Under the pieces are notes generated by a model. It was not told the origin of the DNA and searched no databases. It saw only the letters and a list, made by a program, of their open reading frames with translations. The position numbers and the translations under genes are program-made. Positions 47,993 through 59,673 of a stretch of 64,000 nucleotides of DNA are shown here, piece by piece (positions within the stretch are counted from its first letter, which is position 1; every line of letters begins with the position of its first letter). The stretch comes from Batkoa obscura (lineage: Eukaryota > Entomophthoromycota > Entomophthoromycetes > Entomophthorales > Batkoaceae): positions 620,001 to 684,000 of the forward strand of contig JASVEC010000026.1 of NCBI GenBank assembly GCA_030770535.1, given 5' to 3'.

Positions 47993-49094
47993 GCTTTATT
48001 TTTTCATCGAATATTTTATTGAAAATATAATAAAAATTGTTGCATTTTTTAATTGAATGCTATAAGTAAAGTTCAGATTTTTTATCCTTTTAGACACTAT
48101 AAAAGGGTGAATATATTGTTAAAGTGGTGATCAATAGTTAACTAATAAATAATTATCAAATAATATCTTTAGTATCATATTTTTAAGCGAAATAAGAAAG
48201 TTGTAATTTAAGCAGACTTTATATTATTTGACATAACGTAGGTAGATATTATAAACTAGGGGTTAAGGATACTATGTTAAGAAGTCATTGGCTTTATATG
48301 TTTTATTTATAGATTTCGAGCACTTTGGGCAAACAATTTTATATATTCATAATGCTAACATAATTCTCTTTTTAAGGAGCTTGACTATATAAAAAAATGA
48401 AAGTTCATTTAAACTACATGAACAGCTTACATCTCACAGGAAATACAAAAAAAAGTCCTAATTATGGGATGATAAGGATTTGAAACATTATTTCATTATT
48501 ATTTTCTTCCTTGTTTCTTTGGATAGGACAAATCTCCACTAAAATTTCATAAAAGTTTAGGTTTAGGAGTCCCCTTTTCAACAGGTTGATAGTGATTTTA
48601 CCCATCTTTCTTTTGACTGGTTATGTCGTTTTTTATTTGGTTAGCTTTTTAATTTTTTGGGAAAATACTGCCCTAATAGGGGAAGGATAAATAAATAAAT
48701 AAATAAAACCACTTTGAAGAACAAAATACATCATATGTTTATTCCAATTAATTATTTGTATTTTTTAATATGGGCTACTTTACACAAATTATGACTAAAC
48801 CCATAAGCGGAATACATTCACAAAAATATAACCCATTCAATATTGGTCATAATTGTTTACCTATTTCTTTAAATCAACGGGATCCCTTTAATTTCAATTT
48901 TTGCTAAATGCACAGCATAATTAAATTAATTCCTAACATTAATAATCTAAATATACGGATAGGAATGTACATTTATAAATATGACTAAAAGCGTGTCATG
49001 ATTGTATTTATGGATAAAAACTCTTAGGAAATGAAGCGATATAAAAGTAATGATTAATAAATTGATCTATTAATTTTATCTATTATTAAACATA
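47993..49094. other. Upstream flank of NAT
   Basis: No gene recognised. A short AAAT tandem run lies near 48690-48710. Confidence 0.45.
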
Positions 49095-49102
49095 TATAAA
49101 TA
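49095..49102 (+). promoter_or_regulatory. TATA box of NAT gene
   Basis: TATAAATA, 50 bases before the NAT start codon. Confidence 0.5.
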
Positions 49103-49152
49103 AAAGAAAGAGATTATACATACCAATAATTTAAGCCATTAAAGAGTTAAAA

Positions 49153-50238
49153 ATGACCAAAGGAAACGGATTATTTGAGTTTAACTATAATAATAGAGCC
49201 AGTGAATACACCTCTGAGCAATTAGTAAGCTATTTAAAGCGAATAGATTTTATTAAAGACAATGAAGAAACAAAACTACCACCAGCCAATTTGGAAACTT
49301 TAAAGGAACTGATGACATTACATTTAAATTCCATTCCATATGGGAATACTTCATATTTTTACTATTTAGAAGGTAGTAATTTTGAGCAGGAAGAACCCTC
49401 TAATCCTAATGACCTACATACTACAAAAGGAGTAAGCTTAGGACCTAAAGATATATATAAGAAATTGATAGTAGAAAAAAGAGATGGCTATTGCTTTGAA
49501 CATAACTTGCTATTTTATTATGTAATAGGATGCTTAGGATATAAGGTACACACTATTGGTTGCCGGGTAGTTGATCAAAATAAATTTAAAGATGAAGGAG
49601 TAGTAGCTATGGGTGGAATGCGTCATTGTGCAATGATAGTATTGCTAGATGAGCAAAAGTATTTAGTAGATGTAGGATATAGAGCCATTGGAAATTTCCA
49701 ACCAGTTCCAATCCATAATGATATATTGGACGATGACGAATATCCCCATGTTGTCTTAACTGATAACACCAAGTTACAAATTGTAAGAAGATATGGGCCC
49801 GGTTTTGCTCATTTATCAAATGTTAATACCCAGCCCTTCTATCTAGTTCGTAATTATGTGCCCTACCATACGATTGATGATAAATACTATGGCACAGTGG
49901 AAGGCAAAAGACTTTTATGGCAGCCATTATTTTTCTTTACAATGGAACCTTTTCTACCAGATGACATCAAGCATTTAAATTACTATATGGTGTTAGATAC
50001 TACTCATCCATTTAGTCAGCATTTGATATTAAGGAAATTTATCACGATTGATTTGCAGCCTTATTTGGTAAGAATGTTTGATAATCAAATCAAAATTATC
50101 CACAATGATGGCAAAGTTGATAGGCTTATTTTGAAAAATGAGCAAGAAAGGAGGGATGCCTTGTTTTCATATTTCGGTATTGATTTATCAAAATATCGAG
50201 AAGTTTTAACAAAAGAATTCGTTACTTTTGAAAAATAA
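49153..50238 (+). CDS. Arylamine N-acetyltransferase-like enzyme
   Basis: Single exon, 361 residues. NAT enzymes move an acyl group from acyl-CoA to arylamines or hydrazines through a Cys-His-Asp triad. All three are present: Cys114 in KRDGYCFEHN, His158 in GGMRHCAM and Asp173 in YLVDVGY. The His-Asp spacing of 15 is the family's usual spacing. In filamentous fungi the family detoxifies aromatic amines such as plant benzoxazolinones, or serves other acyl-CoA roles; the substrate here is unknown. The protein is longer than the usual ~275-300, with a C-terminal extension. A decayed relative of the C-terminal half lies at 63.0-63.5 kb. The position of the ATG is supported by a TATA box. Confidence 0.9.
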   Translation: MTKGNGLFEFNYNNRASEYTSEQLVSYLKRIDFIKDNEETKLPPANLETLKELMTLHLNSIPYGNTSYFYYLEGSNFEQEEPSNPNDLHTTKGVSLGPKDIYKKLIVEKRDGYCFEHNLLFYYVIGCLGYKVHTIGCRVVDQNKFKDEGVVAMGGMRHCAMIVLLDEQKYLVDVGYRAIGNFQPVPIHNDILDDDEYPHVVLTDNTKLQIVRRYGPGFAHLSNVNTQPFYLVRNYVPYHTIDDKYYGTVEGKRLLWQPLFFFTMEPFLPDDIKHLNYYMVLDTTHPFSQHLILRKFITIDLQPYLVRMFDNQIKIIHNDGKVDRLILKNEQERRDALFSYFGIDLSKYREVLTKEFVTFEK

Positions 50239-51107
50239 TTTATATCCTACCACCTTTATGGTATATATTTTACTTTTATTATTACTTTATAATAAAGACA
50301 CGTCGATTGTTATGATTAAACAATTTTATTTACATTTATCCCCTTTTATTATGGATTACATTTTTAACATGGTTTTATACAAAGCGCTGGTGTTACGAAA
50401 CTTTTAATGCATACAATCAGAAATAGAGTAGTTATAAATGTTATTTATTATGTACAACGTAGGATGATGGTTCCTAAATAGATCACATTGGCAAATTATG
50501 TTTATCTTGATGAATAGTATCGTTTAACCATCATATTCATTAATCTTTCTATAAATAAAAAAATAAAAAGAGAATATTGAATGTCTTCAAATGCAAGTAA
50601 CAGTAAATTTATAATAAGTTTAGATAGGTAATCAATAATTATTTCTATATCCCCAAATTAAAAATATCAACAAAATTTTGTCCCAAACTCATGTTTATAA
50701 ATATGATATTGATGTGCCACAATAAAAAAGTTAAAAATAGATGTCAATTAACTCTTTATATCATAATAGTTAAAGTAAATGAAATATCTATCTTTGAAAG
50801 CAGAAACATTCTCGTCTTAAAGCATTTCTAAAATTGATAACGTTGATGGCCAAGAGTATATAAATACTGTTCAAAGATATTTATATTTGTCTAATACTTA
50901 GTTACAATCTTTGGGTAAATGGAATAGCTTAAGGAATCCATGCTAAAAGGAAGTCCTATTTTAGAAATATTGTCTAAAAGCTAATGAAAAAGAGCAATTT
51001 TTAAAATTATGCTTCAAAACGCATAAAATAGATAAATTTTAAATCGATTACATTTCATCATTTTCAAACATTTTATATCAACTTTAATACTTGTATTGTT
51101 ATTTATA
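50239..51107. other. Intergenic region
   Basis: 3' flank of NAT and promoter region of the SPRY-LisH gene. No other feature was seen. Confidence 0.5.
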
Positions 51108-53197
51108 ATGGACAAAGTAATTTATCGGGCTAATTATTAATTTAATTTAATTAACAAATCCTTAGGAAGTGGCGAACAATACTATATATATCAAAAATGC
51201 TATTACAAACTCAAAGCTACTACCGACTTATTTGAAAAAAAATAGAACATTTATGGATTGGCTAATCAAGAAAAATGTTGAAGAAAATAGTGATTACCAT
51301 AGTCTAAACTATTTCCCTACCTCTTTAAACTCAAAAGATAGTAACAACAACTTGCAAATTTCTCACTCTGGCCAAAGAGCGCTTTATACAGGTAATAGAT
51401 CTACTATACAAAGATTTCTGTCTGAGTTTTTAAGGTCCTGGGAATAGTGATACTGAAGTGGGATCAGTCCGTGCTGATTATACAATGCCACCTCAAAGTG
51501 GAATATATTATTTTGAAGTTGAAATCTTAGATAAAGGAAGAAAAGGGTAACAAAATAATATTTATTAATTTTAATTTAATTGCAGTTTTAGTCTTATAGG
51601 GATTGGTTTTTGTCAACAAACCGTAAGGCTAAATAGATTACCAGGTTTTTCAATCCGTTTTTGATTTATTCAAACTTATTTATGTTTAGGTTGGGAGCCT
51701 ACTTCTTGGGGTTATCATGGAGATGATGGATATACGTTCAATTGTACTGGCTCTGGAGCATCATATGGCCCAAAATTTACAAAAGATGATATTATAGGGT
51801 GTGGCGTTAATTTTTACGATAATACCGCCTTTTTTACTAAAAACGGGAGGTTTTTAGGTATGAACCTATTTTTTGTAATGATCTTTTTTAAACATTGTTA
51901 AAGGTAAAGCCTTTGAAAATATTTCTAATGAAATATACCCATGTGTGGGGTTAAGTACACCTAATGAAAAAGTAGGCATGAATTTTGGTTCAAGGCCTTT
52001 TAAATTTGATATAGAGTGCTATTACCAAGTAAGATTGACATCACATGCTTTTATTTATTCTAATACAATATGTAATTTAGGAACAAAAGAATTTATTATG
52101 GCAACAGATTAATAATGAGCATATTACATTGGACTTGTCTCAAGTCAAATTATCCCCTATCAAATCTTCTAGCATAAATTCACAAGAAAATCACGCAAAC
52201 CTTGAAGAAATTGCAGACCACACGACATCAGCAATTAACATTTTAATAACATCATATCTTGTACATCATGGCTACTCAAATACTGCAAGATGCTTCGCCA
52301 AAAACGCGCTAGGGATTGAAATTAATGAAGATAAATCAATGAATATGAAGAAAGAAATCGAAGAAAATAGTGTACAAAACCAAGTTGTGGAGAAAGTAAA
52401 GGCGGAATTAAGTAATGATAACAAAGAAGACATACTCAATCGACAAGGTAAAGTTTTTACGCATAAGTGTATTTGAAAGTATTAAAAGGTTTTTAGAATT
52501 AAGAAGTTTTATTTTAAAAGGAGATATTGATTCTGCTTTTCAATTAATTGATGATAGATATTCCAAATTATTCAACGATCATCCTGATTTAAAGTTTCAA
52601 ATGAGTTGCCAAAAATTCGTAGAAATGATCATTGAACTTGAAGAACTAGCAAAACGTGAACAGGGTAATACTGATGATATACCTGATTCCGAAATGGTAT
52701 CCCCAATCTCGGATAAAAGAAAACGTCAAACAAACGATCATGACGGGTTGGCTTCAAAGACAACCATAAGGAAAAGTAAAGTTGAAGCTATTCTTTCTTT
52801 TGGTCAACAATTGGAAGAAATGTTTGGCGAGGAAGAGTCAAATACTGAGCTCCTTCAAGTACATCAAAGATTATTTGATTTTTGAAAATATTTTAACCAT
52901 TTCAATAGGAAATATTTTCTTTACTCGCATATCAGGTACCTTCTAATAGCGCATCATCTTATGTTATGGATGTAAAGAGAAGAGAATACTTGGTCAATGA
53001 AGTTATAGGAGCAATTTTTGGTAAGGAACTCGTATTGTTTTCAATATATCTTTACTTAGATTTTAGTTTCTCAAAATAGGCCACCAGTTCCGCCGCTTGA
53101 AGTAATTTATCGTCACGCCAGCGTTATAACTGAATGTATGGCAGAAAATGATCTTGGTGACTCAGGGTTCATTTCGATAGCTGATGATATTTTGTAA
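51108..53197 (+). CDS. RanBPM/Gid1-like SPRY-LisH-CTLH protein
   Basis: Likely scaffold of the GID/CTLH ubiquitin ligase (yeast Gid1/Vid30, human RANBP9/10), which in yeast drives degradation of gluconeogenic enzymes; that role here is inferred. Ten exons: 51108-51116, 51166-51391, 51435-51546, 51586-51644, 51690-51857, 51904-52028, 52081-52447, 52497-52858, 52936-53020 and 53067-53197. They give 547 residues in frame. A SPRY domain comes first (EPTSWGYHGDDGY, GCGVNFYDNTAFFTKNGRFLG), then LisH (ILITSYLVHHGYSNTARCF), then CTLH (LRSFILKGDIDSAFQLIDDR) and a C-terminal CRA-type helix. The first exon holds only Met-Asp-Lys; without it the frame has no ATG near its 5' end. The next gene starts 214 bases downstream in the same direction. 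Confidence 0.88.
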
Positions 53198-53410
53198 TGT
53201 ATTGATATTAATTTTATTTTGGGTAATAAATGTTTTTTGAGCATAAATTTTACTCTATTTGAGATAAAAATCAAGAATACTATCAGTTTTAATTTGTGTC
53301 TAAGTAATGTGTGTTTACAACTTATTTTAATATATATTATATTGAGCTTGAATTAATTTTTGAAATTAATTAGTACAAAATAAGTTTTTTAATCAAATAT
53401 TCAATTCTTA

Positions 53411-54715
53411 ATGAATTTAACAATTGGATTTCGAGTTCCCAAAGGTTTAGAAGACATAAGTTTATCAGAAATCAATGAAAAAGTGAGCCCATTGATATTT
53501 CCCATAGCATCAACAAGTGAATTTAAAATTCAAAGTACAATTGGCTTGATTATACTTCAAATAGATATCTCAGATCAAGAAATCATTTATTTACTTTGGG
53601 AAAGGATTGAAAGTTTACAGCTGTATTCAGTTGAAGCAATAGGTTTAATAATTAAAACGATTGAAATACATAGGCATATATATTTAGAACAAAGCGAATC
53701 AAAGGAAGATAGTGACTTTTCGATATTATTAAAGCAATCTTTAGACGGCATTACACTGCAAGATTGGGCAGTTTATTTCAAAACCCTAAAACTAAAGGAT
53801 AAAGAAACTTTATTTCGAGTTTCAGTTGATAAAAATAATTTTAAGCATCCTAATTTAAAGTCACAGGATATTGCTGGATTGATTGGATTTTCCGCTTTAA
53901 ACTCTAATCAAATTAATTTTACTGATTTAAAGGTTGACTTGAAGCATCATCAACTTAACATTTCAGCTGATTTGGTTCGAACAAGCTCTTCAGATGGGTA
54001 TTTAACTTTAGTTTTAGGGATCACTAACACAAAACTAAATTTAAATAATGGCTCTTATTTACGAAGAAACCGAATCGAATCTGGCAGAACTTCAATAAAG
54101 CCAACTATTGCTTACTGCTTATCCCGTTATGCAGGTATAAAGTCAGGGGACATAGTTCTAGATCCATGCTGTGGGGTAGGTACTATACCTATAGAAGCAA
54201 GCTGTTCTTACCAACCACAAGCTTATTATTTAGCTGGAGATATTGAAGAGTCTTCGATTTACTCAAAAGCTTGCATGAATATTAAATATTCGAAAGTTAA
54301 AAATGTAGAATTAATACAGTGGAACTCAAAGTCCTTACCGATTAAATCGAACTTTGTTGATAAAGTCATATCAGGTAGCTTTTTATATTAAAATAGAATC
54401 AGGTTTAAAACTATTTTAGATCTCCCTTGGGGAATGAGAGAAGGTAACTTTGAATAAAGTTCAAGGAACTTTTAATTATTTATTATAGGCTCACGTAATA
54501 TGTGCTCAAAATTATATCCTAAACTTATGAAAGAGTTATCTAGAATAGTTAAAGTTGGTGGAAGAGCGTTTCTGGTAACTTTAGATCATCCGCTTTTAAA
54601 ACGATGTTTAGAGTATGACCATATAAAGGTATGCTGGAAGATTACAGAAGTAAAAACTATTAAAATCGGATTCGAGGTAAAGTTATTTTGCTTAGAAAGA
54701 ATAAGTAGTACATAG
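53411..54715 (+). CDS. THUMP-domain tRNA guanine-N2 methyltransferase (THUMPD3/Trm14-like)
   Basis: Three exons (53411-54374, 54420-54443 and 54489-54715) join in frame to 404 residues; the middle exon is only 24 bases. The N-terminal half has the ferredoxin-like/THUMP organisation (GFRVPKGLEDISLSEI; LFRVSVDKNNFKHPNLKSQD). The C-terminal half is a Rossmann SAM methyltransferase: IKPTIAYCLSRYAGI leads into motif I, VLDPCCGVGTIPIEAS, and motif IV, DLPWGMREGS, is split across the small exon. The D-[LM]-P-[FWY]-G motif marks enzymes that methylate the N2 of guanine. The order matches THUMPD3, which makes m2G at position 6 of several tRNAs with TRMT112. THUMPD2 (U6 snRNA) is the main alternative. 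Confidence 0.88.
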
Positions 54716-55072
54716 AATAAAACGTATTTAAATATATCAGATGGTATTACTTTTAAAGTCCATTTCTATACACTTAAAATGTTTCCAAAGTTAGCACGAG
54801 CTAATAAACCTGACGCTTTTCAAAAGGCTATAAAAAACATTTAACAATATTTGATAATAAATATCTAGATGCCGAAAAAAAGTATGTCTTTAATTTTCTA
54901 ACTAGAATCTCGCTATAAACTTTTTGATAATTAACACCCTGTATTACATAACTGTTCACATCAATGTAACTACATACATGTATGCATAGATATACATTTC
55001 TTGATAATATAACTTGAAATCGAAAATCGAAAGCAAAGTACATATTATCAATAAAAACACTTAAATTTCACT
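54716..55072. other. 3' flank of the methyltransferase gene
   Basis: No feature recognised up to the MITE copy. Confidence 0.4.
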
Positions 55073-55179
55073 ATATGGAGATATATTTTTGTGTTTAAGA
55101 ATTTTATTAATAATTTTTCCGCTCAAATAGCGCTTAAAAGATGGAAAAAGTGATGAAGCCAAAAAAAACACCCCCATAT
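55073..55179 (-). mobile_element. MITE, full-length copy
   Basis: 107-bp reverse-orientation copy starting ATATGGAGATAT and ending AACACCCCCATAT, with an intact CTCAAATAGCGCTT core. Confidence 0.87.
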
Positions 55180-55629
55180 GAATACCATTGATTGTATTAA
55201 TCGTATTTAATGACTTAAGCTTTTGAGGTGGTTTATATTTGAATTAACTAGTTATTTATAACAAATTTAAACGAGTATATATAAATAGCTCGATGTATTA
55301 CATTCAGGTTCATACACCCCATTGTGTACTTGATTTCAATTGGACACACTAGTTATCTCCTTTCTTATTCATATAGTCTTCTGAAATGAATATAGCTAAT
55401 AGATTTAAAAGAAATACTCAATCTATTTTTGAATCAATTTATTACTTTATATTTTGAAAGATTAGAGGGAAGAAGGTTGGATGAAGAGTATAAACAATTT
55501 GAGATAAGTATAAATACCTAGATGAATCTAAATATCATAGAATATGATTGGTAAGTAAATTGTTATAGTTAAATTACAAGAATAGACTAAAGGCTCTCGC
55601 CAGCTTATATTCGTAATAAAAAAGGTATT
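55180..55629. other. Intergenic region
   Basis: No gene recognised. Confidence 0.4.
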
Positions 55630-56164
55630 TTATGGTGCATGCAACTCCCGCAAAAACATTGTATCTGATTCATTACTACGTTGCGCAAAATTTTGACTAT
55701 TCTCTAACTTTTGACGGAACCTTGTTGTTGGCTATAAAATTGTTAATAAAAATAAATTGAATTAATATAAAACATACTGAAAACTTCCATTTACGCAAAA
55801 TAAATATCCCTATTAATACAACAACTACTACCACACCAATACCTATACCTGCGTTTTTTAACGTTTCTAATCCTGGATCTGCTGCTTTTGAGTTATAACC
55901 TTCCAATACACGTCCTTTAGTATCTACAAAAACTGTCGATACAATAGTGTAAATATCTTCGTCTATAGATGCTACAGATGTCACTGTTTCTGTTTTTATT
56001 CCGCCTGCAGCCTCTTCTACAGCCTTTGCAAGATGTTCAGTGGGAAAGGCTTTATGAACGATTTTGACATCTGTGGGCGCCTGATCTAAAGTTTTAGAAG
56101 GCAGGTCTTGAGCCTTCTGACAAACAACAATATAAATAAAATAGATTAAGAGATAGATTTTCAT
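55630..56164 (-). CDS. Small type I membrane protein, unknown function
   Basis: Two exons (56164-55778 and 55731-55630) give 162 residues. Residues 1-15 are a signal peptide (IYLLIYFIYIVVC). An extracellular part of about 85 residues follows, rich in Ala/Val/Thr/Glu (TEHLAKAVEEAAGGIKTETV; DEDIYTIVSTVFVDTKGRVL). One transmembrane helix follows at about 108-125 (GIGIGVVVVVVLIGIFIL) with a stop-transfer RKWK. The cytosolic tail of about 33 residues is encoded mostly by exon 2 (RFRQKLENSQNFAQRS...). It is not homologous to anything I recognise. Topology suggests a surface sensor or adhesin-like protein, but it has no repeats or Cys pattern. Without the intron, the tail would be hydrophobic and implausible. 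Confidence 0.65.
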
Positions 56165-57292
56165 TTATTATATAGAGATGATCAAGCTGATAATAATTTT
56201 TTCAAAAAGGTTAACTTAAGTCAATTAGTTGAAGATAAAAAAACAGATAATGTTCCATATGAACGTTGGAATTTTGAATAGATTTATGCCATATTGCTTT
56301 ATTTGTGTCCCTAAATGAGTAAACCAGCCAATTAAATTGATGGGATAAGGTGGGATTTAACGATTTTTTTCCTCACATTTTTGTCAAACAATTTAACTAA
56401 TAATTAAAATGTTAATTTCTTGGCATGCTTTAAAATATTAGCAAGGTGATATTGTTCTAACAAAAGAGAGTTTAGCTATTATAACCAACTTGCTAGAATG
56501 ATATTATTTAACATTTTAGACTTCAAACTATATAAAGTATCAAACTATATAAAGTATCAAACATTATAACTCAAAAACTTATTTTCATAAAGAAAAATCT
56601 AGTAATCAAAAAATGTTCCTAAATCAAATCAATGAAGTAATTTAATTAAATTTGACTTTACTAAAATTCGACCTTGTTATGATATATCGACTTTTAGCTA
56701 CTATTTAAATACTTTATAACCTAAAACGCTTTGTGTAATGACAAGAGCACTTATTTTTTTTAGTTAAAGTATCTTTAAATTATAGTAATGCTCTATCACA
56801 ATGTCTAAGAAAAATAAAATATTTCATATTACACAAACTATAGGCTTTTATAGTATCAAACATATATCAAATATTATATTAAAATGTAAGACCTTGATGA
56901 CTTTAATATTCATTTTTGTATTAAATGCTTTAACCGTTAAAAAAACTGTACCATAGCTTTATCAAGTATCAAATTTGTAAGACAAATATGTTTATAACCA
57001 GACTGATGACCTTTTTTAAATAAAATAAAAAAACCTATAAACAACAACTCATTTTAACTTATGTGAAGATTTTGGCAAATGGACCCATATTATTCACAAA
57101 GATACGTTAGTGATATTTGGTACCATCTGACCTTAAAATTCTAAAGAAAAACTTATTATTACAATTTATTCATCTAATGCTTTATTAAAATAGATATAAT
57201 GGCTTCCGTTGAGTACTTATAATTACAAACGTAAAATAACATTTAAAACATATTGATAAAACTTTACAGAGATAACCAATTTCATTAAATTA
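56165..57292. other. Intergenic region
   Basis: 1.1 kb upstream of the membrane protein and downstream of the PP2C gene. A 15-base direct repeat (TATAAAGTATCAAAC) occurs twice at 56530-56562. No gene was seen. Confidence 0.5.
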
Positions 57293-58524
57293 TTATTTTA
57301 AAAATATCACAATGTTTGTTACATTGTCATCGATTTGTTTTTTACCTAAATGTTTAAGTGATTTGTTCGCTAAGTTTTCGGAAGCTTCTGCTTCATTAGA
57401 ATATTTACAAGCAATTTGAATCACTTTTTCATTCGGCAATGCATCCCAAACTCCATCGGTTGCTAAAATTAAGGCTTTATCATCCGCTGTTATTTTATAA
57501 TGAAATATTTCGGGCTCCCATATCAGCCCGACTTTCCTTGCTATTTGAAATTATTATGCTTTGTTTTATACTTTTTTATGATAACCTTACCTGATACATC
57601 ACCAAATGCTCTTGTCATTACTAAACTATAAAGTACTTAATTTAAAGAATATAGAATAAAATAAAAGTACCCTGGATAAGGTAGAGTGCCCTTGTAAAGC
57701 CTAAAAGGGGCTAAAAACATTATGTCAAATCTTTATCAGAGTTAAATTAGTTTACCGTCCGGTGCATTGTGATCTGGAGATACAGCCACTCTAGCCCCTG
57801 ATTTTTCAACACGATTCCTTTCTTCAATATCAGAGCATGTATGATCCCTTTTGATTTCATAAATAAGACCCGTATCGTTTTTAAAACAAAAATAAATTAC
57901 CTAGTTAATACTACGCATTTATAAGAAGTAGAAGCTTCTTTCTTGAAAGTTCTTCCTAGTATTGCTCGGCAATCACCAAGGTTAGCTACCCATATTTCAA
58001 TTTCATTTAAAACTACAACGACTGCTGTAGTTCCACTCATATAAAGATCCATCTGAACATCCTCCTCTAAAAGCTCTCCTATATCTTGGAATAAATTATG
58101 TAGCGTAGTGCGTGGGTCTTTAATAAACGCCTCTTTTCTCCTACTTATTAATTCTTTTAACCGCTTTTTTGCTCCTTTTGAAGCTTTTGCGCCCTAATTA
58201 CGAAAAAAACAATGTTAATTATTTTTGATTGGATATTTAGCCGTTTAGCTTTATTTTTAAAGAGTTCATCTATCTCGGTTAATTGAGTAGAAACTTACAT
58301 CTTTGCCATGACCGTCAAATACTGCATATAAAGCATAGCTTTTATCTCCAAAAACATTGTTATCAATCAAATAATCGTCTTGCTAAAAATAAGAATAAAA
58401 ATCAAATTGTCTTTGATAAAATAGCTGTGTGTTATGATATAAGTTTAAAAATAAACAAATTGATTCTTACCTGAGATTCTCTATTTCCAATTAAACTAGT
58501 TGCCTGACCATGATAATCCACCAT
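57293..58524 (-). CDS. Protein phosphatase 2C (PPM family)
   Basis: Seven short exons, 58524-58471, 58382-58299, 58193-57901, 57847-57756, 57710-57671, 57625-57591 and 57540-57293, join in frame to 281 residues; no exon alone gives a long reading frame. It is a metal-dependent Ser/Thr phosphatase. Motifs in order: SLIGNRESQQDDYLI, YAVFDGHGKD (metal-binding Asp), SGTTAVVVVL, VANLGDCRAIL, SPDHNAPDA, LVMTRAFGDV, LILATDGVWDAL (metal-binding Asp) and DDNVTNIVIF (last metal-binding Asp). The first motif has QDDY where many relatives have MED. No targeting sequence or extra domain was found; the pathway is unknown. The protein is shorter than the usual 300-380 residues. Confidence 0.88.
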
Positions 58525-58698
58525 AATTTATAGATAAACTATTTTGAAATATATAGATAAACAAAAAAACAATTTTTTAATAAACACTTTTAATTTTTTA
58601 TGAATTTGTGGCGTATTAACAATTTTGGTAATTGTAGGGTTAAATTGACCCAATGTAGATTATAGTAGGTTTATTCTTTTTGGCAATCCATGTTTTTT
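58525..58698. other. Upstream flank of PP2C
   Basis: Probable promoter region; no motif stands out. Confidence 0.4.
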
Positions 58699-58870
58699 GT
58701 TGCAGCGGCTGCAGCTTGCTTACGACTTCACTAATTGTTCATTTAGGGTAAAAATTTTACTAAAATCAAGCAAAGATATATAAATTAGGCATTAAGAAAA
58801 CCAAATATGTAGATCACTAACTCTAAAGCTTACCGCAAATTAGATTGAAATAGACTTACAGCAGCTATAA
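58699..58870. repeat. Second repeat family (CAGCTG-ended), copy 2
   Basis: The right end (CTTACCGCAAATTAGATTGA ... CTTACAGCAGCTATAAAG) aligns with the right end of the copy at 47.4 kb. The left end has TTGCAGCGGCTGCAGCTTGC. About 172 bases. Confidence 0.5.
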
Positions 58871-59128
58871 AGAACTAAAAACTCTCTGGGCATAAAGATA
58901 AACTTTGTGTCTGGAGTAATTTAGTAAAGAATTATTGGCGGAAAAAATAAATTGGAAGGAATAGAATAATGAACACAAACAATAGCAATTCTTAAAGTCT
59001 TTTATGGTTATAAGTTTGAGCAATAATGTTCCATGTATAGGATGCAAACATGATTTTCATGAAAAAGGCTCTTAGGTAAGTGATAAATGGCTCCGATTGA
59101 TTATGTTAAGGATCAGGATTATATAAAA
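58871..59128. other. Intergenic spacer
   Basis: No feature recognised. Confidence 0.4.
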
Positions 59129-59235
59129 TATGGGGGTGTTTTTTTTGGTTTCATTATTTTTTCCATTTTTTAAGCGCTATTTGAGCGCAAAGACTGTTAC
59201 TAAAATTATTAAACAAAAAAATACATCCCCATATA
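59129..59235 (+). mobile_element. MITE, full-length copy
   Basis: 107-bp copy, ATATGGGGGTGT to ACATCCCCATAT, close to the family consensus. Confidence 0.88.
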
Positions 59236-59636
59236 AACTATTGAAAACACACATCCTTACTATTAATTTAGGTAACCCAGACAAAATATTGTAACTCTAT
59301 ACAAGATACTAGTTTTCATATTTCAACTCAATTCACTTTCAAACAGATTTTTAGAGCAAATCCTCTTTGCTCTGAGCTTCTATTTAAATGGTACTATGAG
59401 GCATTGATTGAACACAGATGAGCTATAAAATATCAATCAATATCAAAGTAGTAAATAAGACTTAGAGTAAAGTCCAACATAAGGTGAAAACTGTCCAATT
59501 GTTAATAATAATTAATTTAACATTATATACTAAATTCATTTTAAAACAGTCAATAAAGTTGTATTAATTTAACTAGTATTTAATGACATCAAAAATTATA
59601 AAATAAATAATTAGTAAAGCTAATATAAGGTTAATA
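59236..59636. other. Intergenic spacer before the inverted duplication
   Basis: No feature recognised; unrelated to the flank of the right arm. Confidence 0.45.
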
Positions 59637-59673
59637 AAAGATAAAAATTTATTTATTTAATATAAATACATCT

